Assembly (NCBI GenBank): GCA_964541155.1
Contig: CAZIPC010000001.1
Span: forward strand, 248,001 to 312,000
Origin: UBA4416 sp964541155
GTDB lineage: Bacteria; Bacteroidota; Bacteroidia; B-17B0; Aurantibacillaceae
Length of the DNA stretch: 64,000 nt
Direction of reading: 5' to 3'
Below are positions 24,645 to 33,481 of the stretch, piece after piece. How positions within the stretch are numbered: the stretch's first letter is position 1; every line of letters starts with the position of its first letter. A program made the translations under genes and the position numbers. The notes under the pieces were generated by a model, which saw only the letters and a program-made list of their open reading frames with translations, did not search any database and was not told where the DNA came from.

Positions 24645-25916
24645 TTAGTAATTACCTTTTAATTTAACACCTTGCTCAATTTTTTGTAAGGCAGTAATGT
24701 AAGCTGCAATACGCATAGAGGTTTTAAAAGTTGAGGCATTGTTCCAAACATCAGCAAATGCAATTTCCATTTTCTCATCATGTTTTGTATTTACTTCGTT
24801 TTCGCTCCAGTAATAGCCTGCTTTGTTTTGTACCCACTCAAAGTATGATACTGTTACTCCACCTGAGTTTGCTAAAATATCTGGAACAACAATAATTTTT
24901 TTATCGTTTAATACAGCATCTGCTTCTGGCATAGTTGGCCCGTTAGCTCCTTCAACAATTAACTTAGCTTGTATGCTATGTGCAATTTCTTCGGTAATTA
25001 CGTTTTGTAAAGCTGCTGGAACTAACACATCGCATTTGCATGTTAAAATATCGTTAGCTCCAATTTCAGTTGCTCCTGTAAATCCTTTTAAAACACGGTT
25101 GTTTTTAGCAACAAATTCTAAAGCAGCATTAATATCAATACCTTTTTCGTTATAAAATGTTGCAGTGTGATCTCCAATAGCTACAATTTTAATGCCTTGT
25201 TCGGCTAATAAACGTGCCGCATGAGAACCTACATTACCAAATCCTTGCACGGCAGCGGTTACTTCTTTAGGGTTTAATCCCATTTTCTTTAAAGCTGCTA
25301 ATGTATTTACCATTACACCACGACCAGTTGCTGCATCACGGCCTAATGAACCACCAATTACAATTGGTTTACCTGTAATTACACCTGGGCTATCTTCGCC
25401 TGTTACTTTATTAAATTCATCTAAAATCCAAGCCATTTCGCGTCCGCTTGTTCCCATATCTGGTGCAGGAATATCTTTATTTACACCAAATACATCTTTC
25501 ATACTCATAGCATAAGCACGAGATAATCTTTCTAACTCTCCAACGCTCATAGCACGAGGATCGCATTTAATACCACCTTTAGCACCACCATATGGTAAGT
25601 TAGCAACAGCGCATTTAAAACTCATCCATGCAGCTAATGCCATTACTTCATCTTGGTTTACATCCATTGCATAACGGATACCGCCTTTTGATGGGCCTAA
25701 TACTGTAGAGTGAACAACACGGTATCCTTCAAATACTTGAATTTTTCCGTTATCCATCATTATAGGTAAACTTACTTTAACTTGTTTGATAGGGCTACGC
25801 AATATAGTGGCAACGTCATCAGACATATTCATCAATTTAGCAGCTACGTCTAAGCGAGCTAATACGGCTTCGAACATAGATTCGTGAGCTGTTACATTTG
25901 CAGTTTGTGTCGACAT
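24645..25916 (-). CDS. gdhA: Glutamate dehydrogenase (Glu/Leu/Phe/Val dehydrogenase family)
   Basis: A 423-residue cytoplasmic enzyme converting glutamate to 2-oxoglutarate and ammonia. The catalytic-lysine region reads LPYGGAKGGIKCDP around residues 109-122, preceded by GPSKGGIRYAMDVNQDEV. The nucleotide-binding half has VQGFGNVGSHAA near 225, and VEGANGPTMPEAD near 325. The length of about 420 fits the NAD-type, hexameric bacterial class rather than the 450-residue NADP enzyme, though cofactor use is only inferred. A promoter with both elements lies about 40 bp upstream, and a terminator downstream, making it a monocistronic gene. Confidence 0.93.
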   Translation of the reverse strand: MSTQTANVTAHESMFEAVLARLDVAAKLMNMSDDVATILRSPIKQVKVSLPIMMDNGKIQVFEGYRVVHSTVLGPSKGGIRYAMDVNQDEVMALAAWMSFKCAVANLPYGGAKGGIKCDPRAMSVGELERLSRAYAMSMKDVFGVNKDIPAPDMGTSGREMAWILDEFNKVTGEDSPGVITGKPIVIGGSLGRDAATGRGVMVNTLAALKKMGLNPKEVTAAVQGFGNVGSHAARLLAEQGIKIVAIGDHTATFYNEKGIDINAALEFVAKNNRVLKGFTGATEIGANDILTCKCDVLVPAALQNVITEEIAHSIQAKLIVEGANGPTMPEADAVLNDKKIIVVPDILANSGGVTVSYFEWVQNKAGYYWSENEVNTKHDEKMEIAFADVWNNASTFKTSMRIAAYITALQKIEQGVKLKGNY

Positions 25917-25953
25917 AATGTTTTTGTTTTTAATAAAATTTTAGTTAGGGTTA

Positions 25954-25982
25954 CAAATTTAATGATTTTTATGTTGCTTCAA
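25954..25982 (-). promoter_or_regulatory. Bacteroidota-type promoter of gdhA
   Basis: On the minus strand TTG (25982-25980), an 18-bp spacer, then TAAATTTG (25961-25954). This matches the -33/-7 consensus and gives a leader of about 30 nt. Confidence 0.7.
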
Positions 25983-26023
25983 CTTTAATACAGGTATAGT
26001 TTTTAACCTAAAATGTTTAATAA

Positions 26024-26899
26024 TTAACCAATTAATATGAAATAAGCATATATAAAAGGCGATACAAATAAAAGGCTGTCAAATCGATCTAAAATACCGC
26101 CATGACCTGGCATAATTTTTCCCGAATCTTTTACTCCGGCTTGTCTTTTTAGCATCGATTCTACTAAATCGCCAATTGTACCAAAAACTGATACTAATAT
26201 AGAAATGGCAATCCAATGTTTTAAGGCTAATTCAGGAAACCAATTGGCAATTATAAACGAACTGCCTACTGTGATAAAAGCAGCTCCTATTGAACCTTCC
26301 CACGTTTTGCCTGGCGAAATTCGTTCATATAGTTTATGTTTACCAATTATACTTCCAACAATATAGGCACCAACATCACTTACCCATATTAACAAAATAA
26401 TACCTATTATGTAATGAAAATTATAAGGGGCAATATTTTTAACCCAGTTAGTAGTTGTAGGGAGGTAATTTTTATCAATACATGAAATATTAACTAAAAT
26501 TACAAATGGAAGTACGACATATATTAAACCTGTTAATGTATGGCTTAAGTTTAATACCGTGTTTTTATGTTCATCAAATAATGCTACTATAAATACAAAA
26601 AAAGTGAGTAAAATAACATAAGCACTGATACTTTGAGTGGGTAAAAATACAGATAATGCCGAATTATCAACAACACCATAGGCAAACATACAAACGCCAG
26701 CAAGGTATCCAATTGGTTTATATGGTTTGGCTCCTAATTTTTCGGCTAACTGATAATACTCGTAAAGCCCCCATATTGATACAACAAAGAATAGGCTGGT
26801 AAAGGTTATATAATTAGTAGTAATACAAGCTAACAAAATTGCTACAAAAACAATTGCTGTTAGGGTTCGGGTGGTAAATGTTTTAAAATTTAATGCCAT
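26024..26899 (-). CDS. cdsA: Phosphatidate cytidylyltransferase
   Basis: A 291-residue integral membrane enzyme with about eight helices that makes CDP-diacylglycerol from phosphatidate and CTP for phospholipid synthesis. The family signature is complete near the C-terminus: SMLKRQAGVKDSGKIMPGHG, followed by GILDRFDS. SPGKTWEGSIG is also conserved. Unusually, a hairpin followed by seven Ts ends exactly at the ATG, leaving no room for a normal ribosome-binding site beyond the stem. The upstream 115-residue gene ends 47 bp before. Expression may depend on read-through of this hairpin. Confidence 0.93.
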   Translation of the reverse strand: MALNFKTFTTRTLTAIVFVAILLACITTNYITFTSLFFVVSIWGLYEYYQLAEKLGAKPYKPIGYLAGVCMFAYGVVDNSALSVFLPTQSISAYVILLTFFVFIVALFDEHKNTVLNLSHTLTGLIYVVLPFVILVNISCIDKNYLPTTTNWVKNIAPYNFHYIIGIILLIWVSDVGAYIVGSIIGKHKLYERISPGKTWEGSIGAAFITVGSSFIIANWFPELALKHWIAISILVSVFGTIGDLVESMLKRQAGVKDSGKIMPGHGGILDRFDSLLFVSPFIYAYFILIG

Positions 26900-26930
26900 A
26901 AAAAAATCCCTCTCAAATTAGGAGAGGGAT
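26900..26930 (-). terminator. Hairpin and T-tract directly before the cdsA start
   Basis: On the minus strand ATCCCTCTC, a 7-base loop, GAGAGGGAT and then TTTTTTT leading straight into the cdsA ATG at 26899. It has the form of a terminator for the upstream hypothetical gene but may act as an attenuator for cdsA. Confidence 0.7.
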
Positions 26931-26946
26931 AAGTTAGTTAAATGAG

Positions 26947-27294
26947 TTATTCTGATATTTTAATAGCTTCGTAACATCTTACATCGCCTGCCGTACCAAG
27001 GTATTCAGCTTCTATAGTTACTAACCCTATTTTCTTAATTTGCTCTTTAGATAGAGGTTTTGATGGAGTCCAAGTATCATCTACTAATTTTAAATCAACG
27101 TCTTTATTTAATAATATCTGATTTAATTGTTTTTGAGTTAAAAACACACATCCATTATCTTCTTCCTCTTCGGCCGCAATTAATATTGTACCAATTACTT
27201 TTAACTTTGGAACATCAGGCTTGTAAGTAAATTCTAAGCCATCTTGAGTATTTTGTTCAATAAATTTTATCCCTAATAAATGAATATCTGCCAT
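26947..27294 (-). CDS. Hypothetical acidic protein
   Basis: A 115-residue soluble protein without signal peptide or membrane segments. There is an acidic cluster AAEEEEDNG around residues 40-48, and one Cys near the middle and one near the end (DVRCYEAIKIS). I do not recognise a family. It is preceded by a 100-bp spacer and followed by the hairpin before cdsA. The codon use fits the neighbours, and the gene-sized open frame with ATG supports it being real. Confidence 0.55.
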   Translation of the reverse strand: MADIHLLGIKFIEQNTQDGLEFTYKPDVPKLKVIGTILIAAEEEEDNGCVFLTQKQLNQILLNKDVDLKLVDDTWTPSKPLSKEQIKKIGLVTIEAEYLGTAGDVRCYEAIKISE

Positions 27295-27401
27295 AATTTG
27301 TTTGTTGTTAAATAAAGTGCAATTTTAACTATAAAATCGCTCTAATCAAATAATTTAGGGCGATTTATTTCAACGTTTTACCAATAATATTAACAAAATA
27401 C

Positions 27402-27884
27402 CTAAGGCACTATTATTTCGGGAGTTGTAATGGTATTACTCTTATTGCCAGCTTTATCAATTAAATACACAACATACTTTACGTGTGTTATGCGTTTGCT
27501 GTGTCTAAATTGCTGTAATCTAACACTTACTTCACCACTTATTGGGCTTCCTTCGTAAGAATTACTTGGCGATTTAATAATATACCCTGTTCTTAAAGTA
27601 TCATTAAATAAAGGACGATAGAAACCAATGTATTTATTGGTAATGGTATCTCTATAATAATACGTAACCCAAAATGTTCTGGTTGAATCACCATCGGCAA
27701 CACCTATATCTCCATCTCCATCTGTAAATTTAACTTGTAAATCGGCAGAATCGCCAATAAATGGTATAAAGTCTTTGTATTCTATTTCAGGTATAGTAGG
27801 ATAGGAGTTTTTTTTAACACAAGAGAATGTAAGAAAAGAACCTACTACTAAAATAAATAAATATCTAAAAAAGAATTTTTTCAT
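27402..27884 (-). CDS. Hypothetical lipoprotein
   Basis: A 160-residue protein with a lipoprotein signal: MKKFFFRYLFILVVGSFLTF followed by the lipobox SC at residues 21-22, so it should be lipid-anchored. A segment FTDGDGDIGVADGDSTR (residues about 53-69) is rich in Asp and Gly, similar to calcium-binding loops seen in Bacteroidota surface lipoproteins. The remainder looks like a beta-sandwich. It is divergent from the LuxE-type gene, with 43 bp between starts. Function unknown. Confidence 0.65.
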   Translation of the reverse strand: MKKFFFRYLFILVVGSFLTFSCVKKNSYPTIPEIEYKDFIPFIGDSADLQVKFTDGDGDIGVADGDSTRTFWVTYYYRDTITNKYIGFYRPLFNDTLRTGYIIKSPSNSYEGSPISGEVSVRLQQFRHSKRITHVKYVVYLIDKAGNKSNTITTPEIIVP

Positions 27885-27927
27885 AAATAATTCAGCATAA
27901 ATTTACGGAAAATTATTTTAAGAACAC

Positions 27928-28935
27928 TTGTTAAAATTAAAAGAAATACAGCGTAAGATTTTTACATTAAATTTTAATTCAACTGATGAAGAATTTAATG
28001 AATTATGTATAGAATTGTTTAATTATCAATTTAATTGCAATACAGTTTACAGACATTATGTACTAGGGTTAAAAATTAATCCAACTTCAATTAATCATTA
28101 TACAAAAATTCCATTTTTACCTATCGAATTTTTTAAATCACAAAACGTAGTTTGTAACACTACAGATGACGATTGTTTTTATTTTTCGAGTAGTGGAACT
28201 ACAGGTCAAATAACATCAAAACACTATATAAAAGATATTAGTGTTTACGAAACAGCATTTAAGAAAGGGTTTAATTATTTTTATGGATCACCAACAGATT
28301 ACTGTATTTTAGCCTTATTGCCAAGTTACTTAGAAAGGAGTGGGTCGTCTTTAGTATATATGTTTAATCAATTAATAAAAGACTCAACTCATTCATTAAG
28401 TGGCTTTTATCTTAATAATTTAAATGATCTAATTAATACAATTAATCTTCTAAAAAAACAAAATCAAAAAACCATCTTACTGGGTGTCTCATATGCCTTA
28501 TTAGATTTAGCAGAATTAGGCATTGAACTTAATGATCAATTTATAGTTATGGAAACTGGTGGAATGAAAGGTAAGCGAAAAGAATTATTGAAAGAGGAAT
28601 TGCATCAAACGTTAAAACAAAAATTTAATATCAATAATATTCACAGCGAATATGGAATGACTGAATTATTATCTCAGGCTTACTCAACAAAAGATGGTAT
28701 TTTTAAATGCTCGCCATGGATGAAAATTTTAATAAGAGATGTTAATGACCCTTTTACGTATGTAAAAAACAATAAAGGAGGTGGTGTTAATATTATTGAT
28801 TTGGCAAATATAAATTCATGTTGTTTTATTGAAACAAAAGATTTAGGAAAAATTGTTCAAGATGATGAATTTGAGATACTTGGAAGATTTGATAATAGTG
28901 ATTTAAGAGGTTGTAATTTAATGTTAGGGGCATAA
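27928..28935 (+). CDS. LuxE-type acyl-protein synthetase/acyltransferase
   Basis: A 335-residue adenylate-forming enzyme. The phosphate-binding motif FSSSGTTGQ (residues about 88-96) and the downstream SEYGMTELLSQAY motif (residues about 238-250) fit the LuxE/PaaK family. In bioluminescent bacteria LuxE activates a fatty acid and hands it to LuxC for reduction. A LuxC-type gene lies 17 kb away, but no luciferase is seen, so another use of the aldehyde or alcohol is likely. The start is TTG at 27928, since an in-frame stop lies three codons upstream and no ATG is near. The stop abuts the next start. Confidence 0.82.
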   Translation: MLKLKEIQRKIFTLNFNSTDEEFNELCIELFNYQFNCNTVYRHYVLGLKINPTSINHYTKIPFLPIEFFKSQNVVCNTTDDDCFYFSSSGTTGQITSKHYIKDISVYETAFKKGFNYFYGSPTDYCILALLPSYLERSGSSLVYMFNQLIKDSTHSLSGFYLNNLNDLINTINLLKKQNQKTILLGVSYALLDLAELGIELNDQFIVMETGGMKGKRKELLKEELHQTLKQKFNINNIHSEYGMTELLSQAYSTKDGIFKCSPWMKILIRDVNDPFTYVKNNKGGGVNIIDLANINSCCFIETKDLGKIVQDDEFEILGRFDNSDLRGCNLMLGA

Positions 28936-29274
28936 ATGAGTAAACAATCAGATTTTTTTGAACAGGTTTATCAAGTAGTTAGATTAATTCCGAAAGGGAG
29001 AGTAACCAGTTATGGAGCCATTGCCAATTATTTAGGCGCAAAATCATCTTCAAGGGTAGTTGGATACGCAATGAATCATTCTCATCAACAATTAAATGCT
29101 GTGCCAGCTCATAGGGTTTTAAATAGAAATGGGCAACTTACTGGTAAACATCATTTTGAAACCCCTTATAGGATGCAAGAGCTGCTGGAAAAAGAAGGGG
29201 TTAAAATACTAAATGATACGGTTATTGATTTTAAAAATAAATATTGGGATCCAAACATCGAATTATCTCTATAA
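28936..29274 (+). CDS. Alkyltransferase-like (MGMT family) protein lacking the acceptor cysteine
   Basis: A 112-residue protein matching the DNA-binding domain of O6-methylguanine-DNA methyltransferase: IPKGRVTSYGAIANYLGAKS helix-turn-helix, SSRVVGYAMNHS arginine finger, and the active-site motif. That motif reads VPAHRV with Ala58 in place of the methyl-accepting Cys of PCHRV. It therefore cannot repair by methyl transfer and fits the alkyltransferase-like (ATL) group, which bind O6-alkylguanine and hand it to nucleotide excision repair (UvrB is encoded at 58 kb). It is directly adjacent to the LuxE-type gene. Confidence 0.88.
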   Translation: MSKQSDFFEQVYQVVRLIPKGRVTSYGAIANYLGAKSSSRVVGYAMNHSHQQLNAVPAHRVLNRNGQLTGKHHFETPYRMQELLEKEGVKILNDTVIDFKNKYWDPNIELSL

Positions 29275-29323
29275 AGAACACGTATTTATAAATTAAAAAT
29301 TACTAAGCTAAATTAAAAAACAA

Positions 29324-29331
29324 TATATTTG
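29324..29331 (+). promoter_or_regulatory. -7 element of the polysaccharide flippase gene
   Basis: TATATTTG, 11 bp before the ATG at 29343. No -33 match. Confidence 0.4.
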
Positions 29332-29342
29332 TTTCTTGCTCT

Positions 29343-30785
29343 ATGCATCAAAAGAAATTTGTTACAAATATTGCCTTTTTAATTGTACTTAATTTATTAA
29401 TTAAGCCGTTTTGGCCGTTGGGTATCGAACCAGCTGTTCAAAATGCTGTAGGTAATGCTTCATACGGAGAATACGCTATCTTATTTAATTTTTCTTTTTT
29501 ATTAAATATAATTTTAGATTTTGGGGTAACTCAATTTAATAATAAAAATATAGCTCAAAATAATCATCTTCTCACAAAGCATTTTAGCAGTTTGTTTTCA
29601 TTAAAATTGGTACTAGGTTTAGTATACTTTGTTGTAACAATTCTATTAGGTTTATTATTTGGATATGATTTTAGATATATGAAATTGCTTGCGGTATTAG
29701 CAGTCAATCAATTTTTAATAAGTATGATTTTATATTTAAGATCAAGTTTGTTAGGACTTCATTTGTTTAAAACAGATAGCTTTGTATCAGTAGCAGACAG
29801 AGTAATAATGATATTTTTGTGTTTAGGCTTATTGCTACAGTGGTTTGGTATAGAAATAGATATCATGATGTTTGTATATTCTCAAACATTAGGGTATTTT
29901 TTAACTGCAGTTATTGCTTTTATGACTGTGTATTATAAAACAGAACATTTTAAATTAAAATGGAATTGGCCATTTAGTTTAATGATTCTTAAACAAAGTT
30001 TTCCGTTTGCTATTTTGGTATTACTAATGACATTTTATAACCGTTTAGATAGCGTAATGTTAGGTGTTTTGTTGCCAGAAGGAGAGGGGTCTGAACAAGC
30101 TGGCATTTATGCAAAAGCGTTTAGATTGTTAGAAGCGGGTAATATGATAGCGTATCTTTTTTCTATTCAATTAATTCCTATTTTTAGTAGAATGATAAAA
30201 CATAAAGAAAACGTAGAGCAATTAGTTAAATTATCATTTATATTACTAGTAACTCCTGCGTTAGTTGTTTCGATAGGATGTTTTTTTTATTCAAATGAGC
30301 TATCAGCTATTATTAATCATGGTGTTACTGACTCTGCAGTAGAATTTAGTATTCTTATGCTGTGTTTTACAGCTGTTTCAACCACTTATATTTTTGGAAC
30401 ACTACTTACAGCAAATGGCAATTTAAAGCAACTAAATAGTATGGCAGTTATTGGTATCTTAATAAATTTAATATTAAACTTTATTTTAATACCTCAATAC
30501 AAAGCTATGGGAAGTGCTATATCGAGTTTAATTACACAATTTTTTACAGCAGGTATACAAATTTATTTTGCGTATAAAATATTTAAATTTAAAATTAACT
30601 ATCGCTTAATTATTGCTCTATTAGTGTTTAATATTGGAATAATAATTTTTAATTACGCTTCTCGTTCATTTACGCAAAACTGGATGATGAACTTTGCAAT
30701 GATGAGTATTTTTTCAGTATCATGGGCGTTTATATCAGGATTATTAAATATTAAATCAATTTTTAGATTTATAAAATATAAATAA
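29343..30785 (+). CDS. Polysaccharide flippase of the Wzx/MATE-like type
   Basis: A 480-residue membrane protein with about 14 predicted helices and the polysaccharide biosynthesis protein layout. The N-terminus contains IALLN-like helices, ASYGEYAILFNFSFLLN, and later LDSVMLGVLLPEGEGSEQAG followed by IYAKAFRLLEAGNM, the central motif of Wzx-type flippases. Such proteins move lipid-linked sugar repeat units across the inner membrane. It heads a three-gene block with a chain-length protein and an O-antigen-ligase-like protein, but no glycosyltransferase is present. Confidence 0.85.
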   Translation: MHQKKFVTNIAFLIVLNLLIKPFWPLGIEPAVQNAVGNASYGEYAILFNFSFLLNIILDFGVTQFNNKNIAQNNHLLTKHFSSLFSLKLVLGLVYFVVTILLGLLFGYDFRYMKLLAVLAVNQFLISMILYLRSSLLGLHLFKTDSFVSVADRVIMIFLCLGLLLQWFGIEIDIMMFVYSQTLGYFLTAVIAFMTVYYKTEHFKLKWNWPFSLMILKQSFPFAILVLLMTFYNRLDSVMLGVLLPEGEGSEQAGIYAKAFRLLEAGNMIAYLFSIQLIPIFSRMIKHKENVEQLVKLSFILLVTPALVVSIGCFFYSNELSAIINHGVTDSAVEFSILMLCFTAVSTTYIFGTLLTANGNLKQLNSMAVIGILINLILNFILIPQYKAMGSAISSLITQFFTAGIQIYFAYKIFKFKINYRLIIALLVFNIGIIIFNYASRSFTQNWMMNFAMMSIFSVSWAFISGLLNIKSIFRFIKYK

Positions 30786-30858
30786 GCTTTTAAAAAAACA
30801 TCTAATAAATTACCCTTTTCTTAATATTAAAAATTAATTAAAATATAGCTTAAAATAG

Positions 30859-30866
30859 TATATTTG
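30859..30866 (+). promoter_or_regulatory. -7 element before the chain-length determinant gene
   Basis: TATATTTG, only 4 bp before the ATG at 30871, implying a near-leaderless transcript separate from the flippase gene. Confidence 0.4.
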
Positions 30867-30870
30867 ACTT

Positions 30871-31902
30871 ATGAATCAATCTAACTTTAATAACGAATCA
30901 ATTAAGCTAATAGCTAAATTATATACTTGGAGAAAGCAACTAATTATTGTTACTATTTCAGCAGCAATACTATCTGCTGTGGCTTCATTTATTATTGCAC
31001 CTCAATATTTATCCACAGCAATTGTATTTCCCTCTCGAACATTTTCTGTTTCTAAATTATTAATAGAACAAAACCAAGGTGCGCAAGAAGATTACATGGA
31101 TTTAGGTGATGAAGACGATGCTGAAAAATTATTACAAATATTAAATTCTAGCGAAATAAGAAATCGAGTGGCAGATAAGTACGATTTATGGTTGAACTGG
31201 AAAATAGAAAAAAACACACCTTATTCTCAACATTATTTAAAATTAAAATGGGAAGATATGGTAAGTTTTAAACGTACCAATTTTGTTTCTATACGAATTG
31301 ATGTTTACGATTATATAGCCAACAGATCAGCTGATATTGCTAACTCCATAGTTGCTTATGCAGATTCTGTTAAATATAGGATGCAAAGAGAGGTAGCTCA
31401 ACAAGCATTAGAAATTACAAAAGAAGAATATTATGCAACTATAACTAGAATTAATGAATTAGAGGATAGTTTACAAGTTATAAAACAATTGGGTGTTTTA
31501 GATAACAAAGTCGAAATTGCAGCCTATAGTAAAGGAATGGCAAAAGCAATTGAAAAAGGTAATGAATCGGCGCAAAAAAAATTACAAGAAAAATTGGATA
31601 TTTTAAAAAAATACGGAACAGCCTACGATGCGGTGTATGGAGATTTAAAAAAGTATAGATTGAAATATCCAATTATTAAAAATAAATATGACGAAGCTTT
31701 AGTAAATTACAATAAACCAATGCCTTCAAAATTTATTGTAGATAAGGCTATGCCAAACGAGAAAAAAGCAAAACCTGTAAGATTTTTAATTGTATTAATT
31801 TCTACAGCATCTGCATTTTTTATAGCATTCTTTATTTTATTATTTAATGAGCGTTTAGGTGATTTAAAAAATAAGATAAATCAACATATTAATTCTAACT
31901 AA
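30871..31902 (+). CDS. Wzz/Wzc-type polysaccharide chain-length determinant-like protein
   Basis: A 343-residue inner membrane protein with one helix near residues 25-48 and another near 308-327, bracketing a periplasmic region. PQYLSTAIVFPSR follows the first helix, and a coiled-coil stretch spans residues about 175-275. The C-terminal KPVRFLIVLIST has the usual Pro before the second helix. No tyrosine-kinase domain is attached. Such proteins set polymer length with a Wzy-type polymerase, consistent with the ligase/polymerase-like gene that follows. Confidence 0.82.
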   Translation: MNQSNFNNESIKLIAKLYTWRKQLIIVTISAAILSAVASFIIAPQYLSTAIVFPSRTFSVSKLLIEQNQGAQEDYMDLGDEDDAEKLLQILNSSEIRNRVADKYDLWLNWKIEKNTPYSQHYLKLKWEDMVSFKRTNFVSIRIDVYDYIANRSADIANSIVAYADSVKYRMQREVAQQALEITKEEYYATITRINELEDSLQVIKQLGVLDNKVEIAAYSKGMAKAIEKGNESAQKKLQEKLDILKKYGTAYDAVYGDLKKYRLKYPIIKNKYDEALVNYNKPMPSKFIVDKAMPNEKKAKPVRFLIVLISTASAFFIAFFILLFNERLGDLKNKINQHINSN

Positions 31903-31964
31903 TTAGGATTAATGATTTTGTTTAATTTTTTAATTATTAGATAAAACTATTCATCAACAAACGA

Positions 31965-33419
31965 TTGAGTAAGTTAAAACATATCAATTTATTTTATTTT
32001 GTAGTTATTAGTTACATTTTAGTAAATGTATATGTTTTGTTATTTTCAAAAGATATGTTTTATCTTTTTAATATGCTTCCATTTGCTTTACTAATATTAG
32101 CTTTAGCAATTTTTGATATCGAAAAAATAATGTATCTAATGGTTTTTTCAACCCCATTAGCCATAAGTTTAAAAGAATTAGGGTATGCTGATGGATTAAA
32201 TTTAAGTTTACCTTCAGAACCATTAATGATAGGTATTACCATTATTTATTTGTTAAATGAAATTCAAAGCGGCATTACAGATAAAAGAATAGCAAAACAT
32301 CCGATTACAATTATACTTTTTATTCAATTAGCTTGGATTTTAATTACAACATTAACAAGCCAAATGCCAATCATATCTATAAAATTTATTTTGGCGCGTA
32401 TATGGTTTATTACATCATGTTATTTTATATGCACAGAGTTATTTAAAAAGAAAAAAACAATAATTTATCATTTATTATTTTATTCGGTTGCCTTAGCAAT
32501 TGTTGCAATCATAACTACAATCAAACATTCGGCATATGCTTTTGATGAAAAAATTGCAGATTGGATAGTATCTCCTTTTTATAATGATCACACAGCATAT
32601 GGAGCAGCATTAGCAATGTATATTCCGGTGATGTGTGGTATATTATTTATGAATCATATTTCTAAAATTATTAAATTAATATGTTTAATACTTCTAATTA
32701 TATTTATTGTTTCTATAATAATATCATTTGCTAGGGCAGGGTGGTTGAGTTTAGTTGTTTCGATAGGTGTTTTAATTACTTTATTATTTAAAATAAAATT
32801 CAGAACTATTTTAATGACTATAATTGTTGGAGTTATACTTTTTTTATCGTTTCAAACTGAAATACTGATTGTTTTAGGAAGAAATAACACAGACTCGGAT
32901 GGTGATTTTGCTGCTAATGTTGAATCTATGTCAAATATTTCTACAGATGCTTCTAATCTAGAACGTTTAAACAGATGGAGTTGTGCTTTACAAATGTTTG
33001 AAGAAAAACCTTTTTTGGGTTTTGGACCTGGAACATATCAATTTTTATATGCACCTTATCAAAAAAGCAGTCAAAAAACAATTATCTCAACAAATTTTGG
33101 AGATAAAGGAAATGCTCATAGTGAATATTTAGGCCCATTATGCGAGCAGGGTTTTATTGGTGCTTCTATTGTTATAGTATTAGTTATATCAGTAATGTTT
33201 TTGGGCTATAGACTGGCTTATACGGTTAAAGATAAAGCTTTAAAAATATTAACGATTTCTATTTTAATGGGTATGAGTACTTATTTTGTTCATGGATTTT
33301 TGAATAATTTTTTAGATACAGACAAAGCATCTGTTCCTTTTTGGGGGTTCTTAGCAATATTAGTTTGTATAGATGTGTATTATAAAGATATTGTAATTAA
33401 AGATGAACGGTTAGTTTAA
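31965..33419 (+). CDS. O-antigen ligase/polymerase-like membrane protein
   Basis: A 484-residue protein with about twelve membrane helices and a large periplasmic loop near residues 300-390. It contains RLNRWSCALQMFEEKPFLGF, FGPGTYQF and the conserved His in GNAHSEYLGPLCEQGF, the Wzy_C/WaaL signature. WaaL and Wzy cannot be told apart here. The frame starts with TTG at 31965; the first in-frame ATG is too far in and would cut the first helix. A strong terminator lies 12 bp after the stop. Confidence 0.87.
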   Translation: MSKLKHINLFYFVVISYILVNVYVLLFSKDMFYLFNMLPFALLILALAIFDIEKIMYLMVFSTPLAISLKELGYADGLNLSLPSEPLMIGITIIYLLNEIQSGITDKRIAKHPITIILFIQLAWILITTLTSQMPIISIKFILARIWFITSCYFICTELFKKKKTIIYHLLFYSVALAIVAIITTIKHSAYAFDEKIADWIVSPFYNDHTAYGAALAMYIPVMCGILFMNHISKIIKLICLILLIIFIVSIIISFARAGWLSLVVSIGVLITLLFKIKFRTILMTIIVGVILFLSFQTEILIVLGRNNTDSDGDFAANVESMSNISTDASNLERLNRWSCALQMFEEKPFLGFGPGTYQFLYAPYQKSSQKTIISTNFGDKGNAHSEYLGPLCEQGFIGASIVIVLVISVMFLGYRLAYTVKDKALKILTISILMGMSTYFVHGFLNNFLDTDKASVPFWGFLAILVCIDVYYKDIVIKDERLV

Positions 33420-33430
33420 CTTTCCAAATA

Positions 33431-33465
33431 AAAAAAGGCTTCTTAAAACTAAGAAGCCTTTTTTT
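33431..33465. terminator. Bidirectional terminator between convergent genes
   Basis: AAAGGCTTCTTA and TAAGAAGCCTTT form a perfect 12-bp stem with a 4-base loop, A-run on the left and T-run on the right. It serves the O-antigen-ligase-like gene and the acyl-CoA dehydrogenase gene. Confidence 0.88.
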
Positions 33466-33481
33466 ATTATAAAATTTAATA

